Shown here piece by piece: positions 18,902 through 27,655 of a stretch of 64,000 nt of DNA. The stretch comes from DATLFA01 sp039915945. GTDB lineage: Bacteria; Actinomycetota; Acidimicrobiia; Acidimicrobiales; WLNW01. A program made the position numbers and the translations under genes. The first letter of the stretch is position 1. Every line of letters begins with the position of its first letter. The notes below the pieces were generated by a model that did not search any database, was not told the origin of the DNA, and saw only the letters and a list, made by a program, of their open reading frames with translations. The stretch spans positions 4,699 through 68,698 of the forward strand of contig JBDSMH010000196.1 in NCBI GenBank assembly GCA_039915945.1. Reading direction: 5' to 3'.

Positions 18902-19840
18902 ATGGCCGCAGTCATCGAAGCCAACGGATTGATCCGCGAATTCGGGGATATCCGCGCGGTCGATGGTGTCGATCTGCGCGTCGAGGCCGGCGAGATCTTT
19001 GGATTTCTCGGCCCCAACGGCGCGGGTAAGACGACGATCGTGCGCATGCTCGTGACGCTGTTGCGGCCCACGGCAGGCCGGGCATTTGTCGCCGGTCACG
19101 ACGTGGTGCGCGAATCGCATCTCGTGCGCCGCGCCATCGGTGTTGCGTTGCAAGACGCCGCCATCGATCCGTTGATGACCGGCCGCGAACTCGTGCGACT
19201 GCAAGCAGTGCTGCACGGCTTGTCCAAACGGCAGACGGCCACGCGCGGTCTCGAGTTGCTCGAACGGGTCGGGCTCACCGGCGCCGCCGATCGTCTGGTC
19301 GGCACGTACTCGGGCGGCATGCGCCGCCGTCTCGACCTCGCGCTCGCGTTGGTACACGAACCGCAGGTGCTGTTCCTCGACGAACCCACGACCGGGCTCG
19401 ATCCCACCTCACGCGTCGCCGTGTGGGACGAGGTGCGCCGGCTCAACGACGAACACGGCACCACCGTGTTCCTCACGACGCAGTATCTCGAAGAGGCAGA
19501 CCAACTCGCGGGCCGCATTGCGATCATCGATCACGGGCGGATCGTGTGCGAAGGGGTGCCCGCGCAACTCAAGGCGGCGGTAGGGGGTCCGACGCTCGAG
19601 ATCGATGTCGACGAGGCGCATCGCGATGCGGCGCGCGTGACGCTCAGCCGCTTCGGTTCGGAACGCCCGGCGCGCCCTGGTCATCTCGCCATCGGTCTGC
19701 ACGAGGGCGCGGCGCAAATGACCGATGTCGTACGTGCGCTCGACGAAGCCGGCATCGCGGTGCGCCACATCGAACTCGACGCCCCGAGCCTCGATGACGT
19801 GTTCGCCGACGCAACCGGCCGCCGGCTCGAGGGCGAGTAA
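18902..19840 (+). CDS. DrrA-like ABC transporter ATP-binding protein
   Basis: A 312-residue ATPase of the daunorubicin-resistance/ABC-2 export type. Walker A GPNGAGKTT is at about 37-45, signature YSGGMRRRLDLA at about 136-147, Walker B VLFLDEPTTGLD at about 157-168, and the C-terminal DrrA-type extension ends ELDAPSLDDVFADATG. ATG 18902 lies 17 bases after the hydroxylase large-subunit stop and is followed without a gap by two permease genes. Substrate unknown. The location inside a molybdo-hydroxylase operon hints that its cargo relates to the hydroxylase substrate or product. Confidence 0.93.
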   Translation: MAAVIEANGLIREFGDIRAVDGVDLRVEAGEIFGFLGPNGAGKTTIVRMLVTLLRPTAGRAFVAGHDVVRESHLVRRAIGVALQDAAIDPLMTGRELVRLQAVLHGLSKRQTATRGLELLERVGLTGAADRLVGTYSGGMRRRLDLALALVHEPQVLFLDEPTTGLDPTSRVAVWDEVRRLNDEHGTTVFLTTQYLEEADQLAGRIAIIDHGRIVCEGVPAQLKAAVGGPTLEIDVDEAHRDAARVTLSRFGSERPARPGHLAIGLHEGAAQMTDVVRALDEAGIAVRHIELDAPSLDDVFADATGRRLEGE

Positions 19841-20614
19841 ATGATCGCGTTCGATCAGGCGGTCGAATTGTCGCGGCGGTCGGTGGTGGCGTTGATCCGC
19901 CAACCGCAGACCTGGGCACCGGCGTTGATCTTCCCGCTGCTGTTGAGCGCGGTCTACAGCGCGCAGTTCGGCCGTGCCATCAGCCAACCCGGATTTCCCC
20001 CGGTCGATTCGTTCCTCGATTTCTTGCTGCCGGCGGCGATCCTGCAGGCGGTGGCCTTCAACGCGACGAACGGCGGGTCCGACCTCGCGCTCGACATCGA
20101 GACGGGCTTCTACGACCGGCTGATCGCGTCGCCGGTATCACGGGTGTCGATCATCGTCGGGCGCCTCGCCGGTGCAGCCGCGTTCGCGTTGGTGCAAGCA
20201 GTAGTGCTGCTGGCGATCTTTCTCGCATTCGGGGCCGAGGTGAAAGGCGGCTTTGGTGGGGTGTTGGTGGTCATCGGTGTCTCGGTGCTCTTGGCTCTCG
20301 CGATCGGCGGGCTTGCGGTCACACTCGCGATGAAGACGGGTTCGCAGGAAGCGGTGATGGCCACGTTCCCGCTCATCTTCGTCATGCTCTTCATCAGTTC
20401 GGCGTTCTTCCCTACGTCGACGATGAAGGGTTGGTACAAGCAACTCGCGCTGTGGAATCCGGTCACGTGGATCATCGACGCCACCCGCCGGCTGGTGATC
20501 GAGGGGTTCAGTTGGTCCGACGCCGGGCAGGCGTTGGGCATCAGCGCCGCGTTCGCCGTCGCCGCCATCGCGTTGGCATTCGCGGCGCAGCGCCGCCGGC
20601 TGAGGGCCCGATGA
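19841..20614 (+). CDS. ABC-2 type transporter permease (first)
   Basis: A 257-residue DrrB-like integral membrane protein with about six hydrophobic helices (LIFPLLLSAVYSAQF, AAFALVQAVVLLAIFLAFG, LLALAIGGLAVTLAM, FPLIFVMLFISSAFF among them). It contains the family region ALWNPVTWIIDATRRLV. The ATG follows the ATPase stop immediately (TAAATG) and its own stop overlaps the next permease (ATGATG/TGA). It forms a heterodimeric exporter with the next gene. Confidence 0.9.
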   Translation: MIAFDQAVELSRRSVVALIRQPQTWAPALIFPLLLSAVYSAQFGRAISQPGFPPVDSFLDFLLPAAILQAVAFNATNGGSDLALDIETGFYDRLIASPVSRVSIIVGRLAGAAAFALVQAVVLLAIFLAFGAEVKGGFGGVLVVIGVSVLLALAIGGLAVTLAMKTGSQEAVMATFPLIFVMLFISSAFFPTSTMKGWYKQLALWNPVTWIIDATRRLVIEGFSWSDAGQALGISAAFAVAAIALAFAAQRRRLRAR

Positions 20615-21387
20615 TGCACTCGCCCAGCTTGCCCATCCTCCAGCGGATGACCCTCCGCGGGTTGACCCGCCTCGTCCGCCGGCCCTCGTTGCTCATCCCT
20701 GCCACCGTGATGCCGGTGTTCTTCGTCGTCGCCTTCTCGGGCACCTTCAACGGCCTCAGCCGGCTCGAGGGATTCGGCACCGATCGAATGGTCAACTGGA
20801 TGGCCCCCTACGCGGCCATTCAAGGCTGCTCGTTCGCCGGGGTGGGCGCGGCCGGCGCGACCGCGGCCGACCTCGAGAACGGCTTCTTCGACCGCCTGCT
20901 CCTCGCACCGTGCCGGCGCATCAACCTCATGCTCGGCCCGCTGCTGTATTCGCTGGCACGGGCAATACTCCCGACCACATTGGTGCTGCTCGTCGCGCTG
21001 TTGCTGCACGCGCGCCTGCAGGATCCGGTGTTGGGCCTCGTGATGCTCTACGTCGGCTGTCTCGGCATCGCCATCGTCTATGGCGTGCTCGGGCTTGCGT
21101 TGGTGTACAAGCTGCGCAGCCAGCGAGCGATGGCCATCGCTCAGACCTTGGTGTTCTCCTCGTCGTTCCTGTCGATCGGACAAGTGCCGCTGTCCTTCCA
21201 AACAGGGTGGTTGCACGCAGTATCGAGGGTGAATCCGCTCACCAACGTGTTGCGCATGACCCGCCAGGGTTTCCTCGAGCAGGGAGTCACATGGCACGAC
21301 ACGTGGCCCGGCTTGGTCGCGCTCGCCGCGATGATTGGCGTGCTCGGCGCTTTGGCGGCCAGAGGACTGCGCAAGCTGGGTCCCTAA
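20611..21387 (+). CDS. ABC-2 type transporter permease (second)
   Basis: A 258-residue DrrB-like permease, paralogous to the preceding gene but clearly diverged. Hydrophobic segments include LLIPATVMPVFFVVAF, LARAILPTTLVLLVALLL, MLYVGCLGIAIVYGVLGLAL and GLVALAAMIGVLGALA; the SRVNPLTNVLRMTRQG region matches the DrrB consensus. Its ATG overlaps the stop of the first permease by four bases. It completes a one-ATPase, two-permease exporter. Confidence 0.9.
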   Translation: MMHSPSLPILQRMTLRGLTRLVRRPSLLIPATVMPVFFVVAFSGTFNGLSRLEGFGTDRMVNWMAPYAAIQGCSFAGVGAAGATAADLENGFFDRLLLAPCRRINLMLGPLLYSLARAILPTTLVLLVALLLHARLQDPVLGLVMLYVGCLGIAIVYGVLGLALVYKLRSQRAMAIAQTLVFSSSFLSIGQVPLSFQTGWLHAVSRVNPLTNVLRMTRQGFLEQGVTWHDTWPGLVALAAMIGVLGALAARGLRKLGP

Positions 21388-21461
21388 GGGGCTATTCTCC
21401 GCCCGGCCAGCTGTGGGGGACGGCCCCCTTCCGCTCGGCCATGCGACCTACGGGAGGATCC

Positions 21462-21929
21462 GTGCAGGTATCGATGAAGATCAACGGGGCGACGGTGTCC
21501 CACGATGTCGAGCCGCGAACGTTGCTCGTGCATTTCATTCGCGAGAACGCCGGGCTCACGGGCACCAACATCGGCTGCGACTCGTCGTCGTGCGGCGCGT
21601 GCACGATTCACATCAACGGCGAATCGGTCAAGAGCTGCACGGTGTTCGCGGCGCAAGCCGACGGTGCCGACATCCTCACCATCGAGGGTCTGGCCGACGG
21701 CGACAAGTTGCATCCCATGCAGCAGGCGTTCCACGAGTGCCACGCGCTCCAGTGCGGCTACTGCACGCCGGGCATGGTGATGGCCTCGGTCTCACTGCTG
21801 CGTGAGGTGCCCAATCCGACCGAGCGCGAAGTTCGCGTCGGGCTCGAGGGCAACCTGTGCCGTTGCACCGGTTACCACAACATCGTCAAGGCCGTCTTGC
21901 AGGCAGCCGGCCAAGGTGGTGGCCAGTGA
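21462..21929 (+). CDS. Molybdenum hydroxylase small subunit (2Fe-2S)
   Basis: A 155-residue CoxS/XdhC-type iron-sulfur subunit that passes electrons from Moco to FAD. The plant-ferredoxin cluster ligands are in GCDSSSCGAC (Cys39, 44, 47) with Cys59; the second cluster is in ALQCGYCTPGM and NLCRCTGYHNI. GTG 21462 has GGGAGG just upstream; ATG 21474 is an alternative. The stop overlaps the FAD-subunit start (GTGA). Its catalytic partner is presumably the large subunit at 16594. Confidence 0.95.
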   Translation: MQVSMKINGATVSHDVEPRTLLVHFIRENAGLTGTNIGCDSSSCGACTIHINGESVKSCTVFAAQADGADILTIEGLADGDKLHPMQQAFHECHALQCGYCTPGMVMASVSLLREVPNPTEREVRVGLEGNLCRCTGYHNIVKAVLQAAGQGGGQ

Positions 21930-22753
21930 TCCCCGCGGCGTTCGAGTACGTCAGGGCCGACTCGGCGGAGCAGGCCATCTCGTTGTTGCAGCAACACGGC
22001 GACGACGCCAAGTTGCTGGCGGGTGGCCATTCACTCATCCCGCTGATGAAGTACCGCTTGGCATCGCCCGCGGTGATCGTCGACATCGGCCGGCTTTCCG
22101 ATCTCAGCTACGTCAAAGAGGACGGCGCCAATCTGCGCATCGGCGCCCTGACCCGTCATCGCGACATCGAGATCAATCCGTTGCTGCAGCAGCACGCGCC
22201 GTTGCTGTCCAACGCGGCATCGCACGTCGGTGATCCTCAGGTCCGCCACCGCGGCACCATCGGCGGGTCGCTCTCGCACGGCGATCCGGCATCTGATCTT
22301 CCCGCGGTCGCGATCGCGCTCGGCGCGACGCTCGTGATCCAAGGCGCCAACGGCACCCGCGAGGTGTCGAGCGACGACTTCTTCCAAGGCTTCCTCGAAA
22401 CCGCACTCGGGCCCGACGAACTCCTGACCGAGATCAAGGTGCCCAAGATGAACGGCGGCGCCAAGTGGTCGTTCCAAAAGTTCAATCGCCGGGCGATGGA
22501 CTGGGCGATCGTCGGTTGTGCCGTCGTCGTCGACGGCAACAAGGCCGGTGTCGGGTTGGTCAACATGGACTCGCGACCGGTTCGTGCGTCGGCGGTCGAG
22601 GCCGCCATCGCGGGCGGCGCCAACGCGTCCGACGCCGCAGCGTCGGCCGATGCCGGCACCGAGCCACCGGCCGATCTCAACGCCAGCGTCGAGTACCGCC
22701 GCCATCTCGCCAAGGTGCTCGTGCGGCGCGCCCTCGAAGAGGCCGGCAAGTAG
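21926..22753 (+). CDS. Molybdenum hydroxylase medium subunit (FAD-binding)
   Basis: A 275-residue CoxM-type flavoprotein that accepts electrons from the FeS subunit. The FAD motifs are LLAGGHSLIPLMKYR (about 32-46) and HRGTIGGSLSHGDPASDLP (about 107-125), with a CO_deh_flav_C domain at the end. GTG 21926 overlaps the small-subunit stop. Followed after 10 bases by the MoxR gene. Confidence 0.94.
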   Translation: MIPAAFEYVRADSAEQAISLLQQHGDDAKLLAGGHSLIPLMKYRLASPAVIVDIGRLSDLSYVKEDGANLRIGALTRHRDIEINPLLQQHAPLLSNAASHVGDPQVRHRGTIGGSLSHGDPASDLPAVAIALGATLVIQGANGTREVSSDDFFQGFLETALGPDELLTEIKVPKMNGGAKWSFQKFNRRAMDWAIVGCAVVVDGNKAGVGLVNMDSRPVRASAVEAAIAGGANASDAAASADAGTEPPADLNASVEYRRHLAKVLVRRALEEAGK

Positions 22754-22763
22754 CCTGGGGGGA

Positions 22764-23684
22764 ATGCAACGCCCATTGACGGTCGAGTCAGTCGTCGCCG
22801 GCCTTCGCGACAACGATTACCTTGCCGACGAAGGCCTGGCAACAGCCATTTTCCTTGCCTTGCGGTTGCATCGGCCGCTGCTGCTCGAAGGAGAAGCCGG
22901 CGTCGGTAAGACCGAGGTCGCGAAGGTGCTCTCGGCGTGGACCGGCGGCGAGCTGATCCGCCTGCAGTGCTACGAAGGCATCGACATCACACAGGCTGTC
23001 TACGAGTGGGATTACTCGCGTCAGTTGCTGCATCTGCGAGCCGTCGAGATCGTCGAGGGTGGCGCCGGTCCGGGTGACATCGACAAAATCGAAAACGAGC
23101 TGTACAGCGAACGCTTTCTCGTGAAGCGCGCGCTGCTGCGGGCGATCGATCATCGCGAAGGTCCGCCGCCCATCTTGCTCATCGACGAGGTCGACCGGGC
23201 CGATGACGAGTTCGAGGCGTTCCTGCTCGAAGTGCTTGCCGAGTACTCGGTGACTGTGCCCGAGCTCGGCACGTTTCGCGCGGCGACGCCACCGATCGTC
23301 ATCGTCACGTCCAATCGCACACGCGACGTGCACGACGCGCTCAAACGGCGCTGTCTCTATCACTGGGTCGAGCATCCGAACTTCGAGCGCGAGGTCGCGA
23401 TCATCCAGCTGCGCCTGCCCCACGTCGCGCAGTCGTTGGCGCGGCAGGTCGCGTCGGCGACCCAGCAGATCCGCGCGCTCGGCCTCTACAAGCCGCCGGG
23501 CGTTGCCGAGACGCTCGATTGGGCGGCTGCGCTCTCGGTGCTCGGCGTCGATCAACTCGATGTCGCGTCGACCGCGGCCACACTGGGCACGTTGCTCAAG
23601 TATCGCGAAGACCACGCTCGCGTCATGAGCCACGGCATCGAGATGATCCTGCGCGCGGCACAGCCGCCCGCCACTGCGTCGTGA
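22764..23684 (+). CDS. MoxR/CoxD-type AAA+ ATPase
   Basis: A 306-residue AAA+ chaperone thought to help mature molybdenum hydroxylases, as CoxD does for CO dehydrogenase sulfuration. Walker A is GEAGVGKTE (about 42-50), Walker B ILLIDEVDRADDEFEAFLLE (about 136-155), sensor 1 PIVIVTSNRTRDVHDALKRRC. ATG 22764 is preceded by GGGGGG. Its stop overlaps the GTG of the VWA gene, the usual CoxD-CoxE pairing. Confidence 0.93.
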   Translation: MQRPLTVESVVAGLRDNDYLADEGLATAIFLALRLHRPLLLEGEAGVGKTEVAKVLSAWTGGELIRLQCYEGIDITQAVYEWDYSRQLLHLRAVEIVEGGAGPGDIDKIENELYSERFLVKRALLRAIDHREGPPPILLIDEVDRADDEFEAFLLEVLAEYSVTVPELGTFRAATPPIVIVTSNRTRDVHDALKRRCLYHWVEHPNFEREVAIIQLRLPHVAQSLARQVASATQQIRALGLYKPPGVAETLDWAAALSVLGVDQLDVASTAATLGTLLKYREDHARVMSHGIEMILRAAQPPATAS

Positions 23685-24820
23685 CCGACGCCCCCGAGGG
23701 TGCGGCCGAAGAGACCGCGCTCGACGGTACGGCGATCACGCGGGCAGCGACTGGGTTCGTGTGGGCCCTGCGCACCGCGGGCCTTGTGGTGCCCTTGCAT
23801 TCGGCAATCGAATACGTCGGCGCGTTGGAAGCGCTCGGGATCGAGCGGGGCTATTGGGCTGGCCGCGCGACGTTGATCCATCGGCCCGAAGACATCGATC
23901 TCTATGACCGTGTCTTCACCGCGTATTGGAAGCAGAGCGGCTTCGAATTGCGGCCCGACACACCGGTCGAACACGTCACGCTGGCCATCGACGACGAGTC
24001 GGGAGCGCCGCCGCCCGAGGGGGGCGATCAGGACGACAATCCCACCATCACCGTGCGCTACAGCGCGTCCGAGATCTTGCGCAACAAGGACTTCGCCGAA
24101 TGTAGCGACGACGAGTTGGCCGAGGCGCGCCGTCTCATGGCGCAGATGCGAGTGGTTGGTTCGCCGCGACGGTCCCGGCGCATGGTGCGGTCCAAACGCA
24201 TGCGCGGTCGTCCTGATCTGCGCCGCACGGTGCGGTACGCGTTGCGGGCGGAAGGCGAGCCCATCAAGCGCGCGTTCGTCGAGACCGGCGAGCGGCCGCG
24301 GCGTCTGGTGCTGTTGCTCGACGTGTCGGGTTCGATGGAGTCCTACGCCCGTGCATTGATTCGCTTCGTCCACGCCGCGGTGGTCGGTCGCACCAAGGTC
24401 GAGGCCTTCACGTTGGGCACGCGGCTCACTCGCATCACCCGTGAACTGTCGTCGCGCGATCCCGACGACGCGCTCGACCGCACTGCCGCGGCAGTCGCCG
24501 ACTGGTCGGGCGGCACCCGTCTCGGCGACGGCCTTCGCGAGTTCAACGACGAATGGGGCGTGCGGGGCATGGCCCGCGGCGCGGTGGTGGTCATCCTCTC
24601 CGACGGCTGGGATCGGGGCGAGCCCGAGGTCATGGCCGAGCAGATGCAGCGCCTGCAGCGCGTGGCCTTCCGCGTGATCTGGGTGAACCCGCTCAAGGCC
24701 TCCCCGGGGTATGCCCCGCTGGCGCAGGGCATGGCGGCGGCGATGCCGTACATCGACGAGTTCGTCGAGGGGCACTCGGTCGAATCGCTCGAGCAACTCG
24801 CCGCGCTGATCGCGGCCTGA
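23681..24820 (+). CDS. CoxE-like von Willebrand factor A domain protein
   Basis: A 379-residue VWA protein that pairs with MoxR ATPases during metalloenzyme maturation. The C-terminal VWA domain has a MIDAS motif, VLLLDVSGSMESYARAL (about 209-225), then GGTRLGDGL and VVVILSDGWDRGEP. The middle is basic (GSPRRSRRMVRSKRMRGRPD), typical of CoxE. GTG 23681 overlaps the MoxR stop. Confidence 0.93.
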   Translation: MTDAPEGAAEETALDGTAITRAATGFVWALRTAGLVVPLHSAIEYVGALEALGIERGYWAGRATLIHRPEDIDLYDRVFTAYWKQSGFELRPDTPVEHVTLAIDDESGAPPPEGGDQDDNPTITVRYSASEILRNKDFAECSDDELAEARRLMAQMRVVGSPRRSRRMVRSKRMRGRPDLRRTVRYALRAEGEPIKRAFVETGERPRRLVLLLDVSGSMESYARALIRFVHAAVVGRTKVEAFTLGTRLTRITRELSSRDPDDALDRTAAAVADWSGGTRLGDGLREFNDEWGVRGMARGAVVVILSDGWDRGEPEVMAEQMQRLQRVAFRVIWVNPLKASPGYAPLAQGMAAAMPYIDEFVEGHSVESLEQLAALIAA

Positions 24821-24868
24821 ATACGGCAGAATGCAACGGGCCCGAGCGGCCCTTCGGAGCGGAGAGTC

Positions 24869-25183
24869 ATGAAGGAAATCTTGAACGATCTCGAACGGTG
24901 GCAGCGGCAGGGCAAACGGGTGGCGATCGCCCGTGTGGTCGACCTCGAGGGTTCGGGGCCCCGGCTGCCCGGTGCTGCCATGGCGGTCGCCGAGGACGGC
25001 GAGGTCTCGGGTTCGGTGTCGGGGGGCTGCGTCGAAGGCGCCGTCGTCGTCGAGGCATTGAGCGTGCTCGAAAAGGGTGATCGTCGCGTGGTGACGTTCG
25101 GCTACAGCGATGACGAGGCCTTCTCGGTCGGTCTCACCTGCGGGGGCACCATCCACCTGTTCATCGAACCGCTCGACTGGTAG
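24869..25183 (+). CDS. XdhC/CoxI N-terminal domain protein
   Basis: A 104-residue stand-alone copy of the first XdhC domain, with the family block ARVVDLEGSGPRLPGAAMAV and VSGSVSGGCVEGAVV. XdhC proteins bind MCD/Moco and help insert the sulfurated cofactor. A clear GGAGAGTC ribosome site precedes ATG 24869. The Rossmann half of XdhC is encoded by the next gene three bases later, so the protein is split relative to one-piece XdhC. Confidence 0.9.
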   Translation: MKEILNDLERWQRQGKRVAIARVVDLEGSGPRLPGAAMAVAEDGEVSGSVSGGCVEGAVVVEALSVLEKGDRRVVTFGYSDDEAFSVGLTCGGTIHLFIEPLDW

Positions 25184-25186
25184 TCG

Positions 25187-25984
25187 ATGGCGACGCCGAT
25201 CTTCGATCAACTCCGCGCATCGATTCGCGCCGAACGACCCGTCGCGTTGGCGACAGTGATCGACGGCCCCGGCATCGGCCGCAAGCTGTTGGTGCACCGC
25301 GACGAAGCGCCCAGTGGCTCACTCGGCAACGACGATCTCGATCGTGTCGTTGCCCGTGACGCGCTGGGCGAACTCGAAGCCGGCCGTTCGCTCGTTCGCC
25401 ACTATGGCGAACATGGCGAAGCGCGCGAAGAGACCGTTGGCGTGTTCATCGAGTCGTTCGCTTCGCCGCCGCGCATGCTCATCTTCGGTGCGGTCGATTT
25501 CACCGCAGCATTGACCCGCGTCGCGAAGATCCTTGGCTACCGCGTCACCGTCTGCGATGCCCGCGAGGTGTTCGCGACCAAGGCCCGATTCCCCTTTGCC
25601 GACGAGGTCGTCGTCGACTGGCCCAATCGCCTGCTCGACGCGGTGGGCCACACCTTGGGGCCGCGCGATGCCGTCTGCGTGCTTACGCACGACGCAAAGT
25701 TCGATGTGCCGGCGGTTGTCGGTGCGCTCGCCAGTCAAGTGGGTTACATCGGTGTGATGGGTTCGCGCAAGACGCACGACAAGCGCACCGAGCGGCTGCG
25801 CGAAGCTGGTGTCGACGATGCCGGGCTGGCTCGGCTCATGTCGCCGATCGGGCTCGACATCGGCGCCCGCACGCCCGAAGAGACCGCGGTGTCGATCGTG
25901 GCCGAGATCATCGCGATGCGCACCGGCCGGCACGCGCCCTCGTTGCGCGACTCGAGCGGCTCGATCCACTCGCTCCACCAGTGA
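25187..25984 (+). CDS. XdhC family protein with Rossmann domain (CoxF-like)
   Basis: A 265-residue protein. A diverged XdhC/CoxI first domain (about 1-95) is followed by the XdhC_C Rossmann domain: RMLIFGAVDFTAALTRVAKILGY, VCVLTHDAKFDVPAVVGAL, YIGVMGSRKTHDKRTERLRE (split across residues), SPIGLDIGARTPEETAVSI. It acts in Moco handling for the hydroxylase. ATG 25187 is three bases after the previous gene; the stop overlaps MocA. Confidence 0.92.
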   Translation: MATPIFDQLRASIRAERPVALATVIDGPGIGRKLLVHRDEAPSGSLGNDDLDRVVARDALGELEAGRSLVRHYGEHGEAREETVGVFIESFASPPRMLIFGAVDFTAALTRVAKILGYRVTVCDAREVFATKARFPFADEVVVDWPNRLLDAVGHTLGPRDAVCVLTHDAKFDVPAVVGALASQVGYIGVMGSRKTHDKRTERLREAGVDDAGLARLMSPIGLDIGARTPEETAVSIVAEIIAMRTGRHAPSLRDSSGSIHSLHQ

Positions 25985-26538
25985 CGATCGCCGCCGTCTT
26001 GTTGGCGGCCGGCGGCGGCACCCGCTTTGCCGGACCCACGCACAAGTTGCTCGCCGATTTCCGCGGCAAGCCGGTCGTGCAGTGGGCCGTCGAAAACGCA
26101 GCCGCGGCGCAACTCGACGATTTGGTCGTCGTCACCGGTGCCGTCGACATTCGCCATGTCCTGCCCGCGGGGGTCACCGTGCTCCACAACCCGCAGTGGC
26201 ACGAAGGGCAGGCAACGTCATTGCAAACCGCAATCCGCCACGCGTGGCGCGCCGGCTACGACGCGATCGTCGTCGGTCTCGGCGATCAGCCACTGGTCCC
26301 GTCAGCCACCTGGCGGACCATCGCGGACAGTGACGGTCCGCTCGTGTCCGCGGTGCTGGACGGTCACCGCAGCCCCCCGATGCGTATCGACAAGGATTTG
26401 TGGCCGTTGCTACCCACCGCCGGCGACGAAGGTGCCCGAGTGCTGATCCGAGGTAGGCCCGACCTACTCCGCGAGATAGCGTGCCCTGGGCACGGGCTCG
26501 ATATCGACACCCTGGAGGATCTGCCGTCGTGGAGTTGA
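25981..26538 (+). CDS. MocA-like molybdenum cofactor cytidylyltransferase
   Basis: A 185-residue MobA/MocA-type nucleotidyltransferase expected to convert Mo-MPT plus CTP into the cytosine dinucleotide form used by XDH-family enzymes. The N-terminal LLAAGGGTRFAGPTHKLLADF is the diagnostic nucleotide-binding loop; IVVGLGDQPLV holds the metal-binding Asp. The 3' end (LEDLPSW) matches the family terminus. GTG 25981 overlaps XdhC; its last 10 bases overlap the CoxG start. Confidence 0.9.
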   Translation: MTIAAVLLAAGGGTRFAGPTHKLLADFRGKPVVQWAVENAAAAQLDDLVVVTGAVDIRHVLPAGVTVLHNPQWHEGQATSLQTAIRHAWRAGYDAIVVGLGDQPLVPSATWRTIADSDGPLVSAVLDGHRSPPMRIDKDLWPLLPTAGDEGARVLIRGRPDLLREIACPGHGLDIDTLEDLPSWS

Positions 26539-27200
26539 ACAACGATTTCGAGGTAAACGCGCCAATCGAAAAGGCGTGGGCAGTCCTGACCGATGTCGAG
26601 AAGATCGCGCCGTGCTTGCCCGGCGCGCAGCTACAAGAGGTCGAGGGCGACGAATATCGCGGCATCGTCAAGGTCAAGGTCGGCCCGATCACGGCGCAAT
26701 ACAAAGGTGCGGCCACCTTTGTCGAAAAGGACGACGCCAACCATCGTGCGGTGCTGAAGGCCGACGGTCGCGACACCCGCGGCGCCGGCAACGCGTCGGC
26801 AATGATCACCGCGCAACTGCAAGCGGTGGGCGATCGCACCAAGGTGTCCGTCAGCACCGATCTCACTGTGACCGGCAAGGTCGCGCAGTTCGGCCGGGGT
26901 GTCATGGCCGACGTGTCGGCCAAGCTCATGACGCAGTTCGCCGACAACCTCGAAACGCTCATGGAAGGCCAACCGGCGCCGGCGGCCAAGGCCGACGACA
27001 CCATTGCTGCGCCCGCGGCTACCGCTACGTCAGCCGCACCGTCGACGGGCGTGCGCAAGATCGATTCGCCCGAAGCGAAGCCGGTCGATCTCATCGCCAC
27101 CACTGGCTCGCCCGTACTCAAGCGCCTCGCGCCGGTTCTCGGCGCAGTGGTCGGTCTTTCGCTGCTGCTCCGCCGGTTCCGCCGCCGCCGCAACAAGTGA
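26529..27200 (+). CDS. CoxG family SRPBCC protein with C-terminal membrane anchor
   Basis: A 223-residue CoxG-like protein (carbon monoxide dehydrogenase subunit G family), proposed to recruit the hydroxylase to the membrane. The SRPBCC domain opens NNDFEVNAPIEKAWAVLTD and contains CLPGAQLQEVEGDEYRG. An Ala/Pro-rich linker follows (about 145-185), then a hydrophobic stretch VLGAVVGLSLLL and a basic tail RRFRRRRNK. GTG 26529 is 10 bases after GGAGG. It is the last gene of the hydroxylase module and its stop overlaps DUF501 (GTGA). Confidence 0.88.
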   Translation: MELNNDFEVNAPIEKAWAVLTDVEKIAPCLPGAQLQEVEGDEYRGIVKVKVGPITAQYKGAATFVEKDDANHRAVLKADGRDTRGAGNASAMITAQLQAVGDRTKVSVSTDLTVTGKVAQFGRGVMADVSAKLMTQFADNLETLMEGQPAPAAKADDTIAAPAATATSAAPSTGVRKIDSPEAKPVDLIATTGSPVLKRLAPVLGAVVGLSLLLRRFRRRRNK

Positions 27201-27655
27201 CTGCTGCCGACGATCACGCCGCGGTGGCGACCCTGTTGGGCCGTCCACCAGATTGCGACTACGTGGTCGTCGCCCGCGATGCCGGCGGTAACCCGACGGT
27301 GATCCGCAACATGCCGGTGATGCGCGACGGCACACCGATGCCGACGCGCTTTTGGCTCGTCGGCAAGAACGAACGAATTGCAGTGAGTCGATTGGAGACG
27401 GTCGGCGGCGTGCGCGCCGCCGAGCGGGCCATCGACCCGGTTGTGCTCGCCGATGCCCATGATCGCTACGCCCGCGAGCGCGACGCGCACCTGCCCATCG
27501 ATCACGTCGGCCCGCGGCCGTCGGGTGGGGTCGGCGGGACCCGCGTCGGGGTCAAGTGCCTACACGCGCACTACGCCTGGTTCCTCGCCGGCGGTGACGA
27601 CCCGGTTGGCCGATGGGTGGCGGCCCACCTCGGTGGTGAAGGCGAGCTCACGTGA
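27197..27655 (+). CDS. DUF501 domain protein
   Basis: A 152-residue member of the actinobacterial DUF501 family, of unknown biochemical function. Conserved blocks are LLGRPPDCDYVVVARD, PTRFWLVGKNERIAVSRLE and the Cys/His stretch VGVKCLHAHYAWFLAGGDDPVG. It is normally encoded between ftsB/divIC and ppx, and here it still overlaps ppx (GTGA). It has lost contact with ftsB because of the inserted hydroxylase module. Confidence 0.9.
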   Translation: MTAADDHAAVATLLGRPPDCDYVVVARDAGGNPTVIRNMPVMRDGTPMPTRFWLVGKNERIAVSRLETVGGVRAAERAIDPVVLADAHDRYARERDAHLPIDHVGPRPSGGVGGTRVGVKCLHAHYAWFLAGGDDPVGRWVAAHLGGEGELT

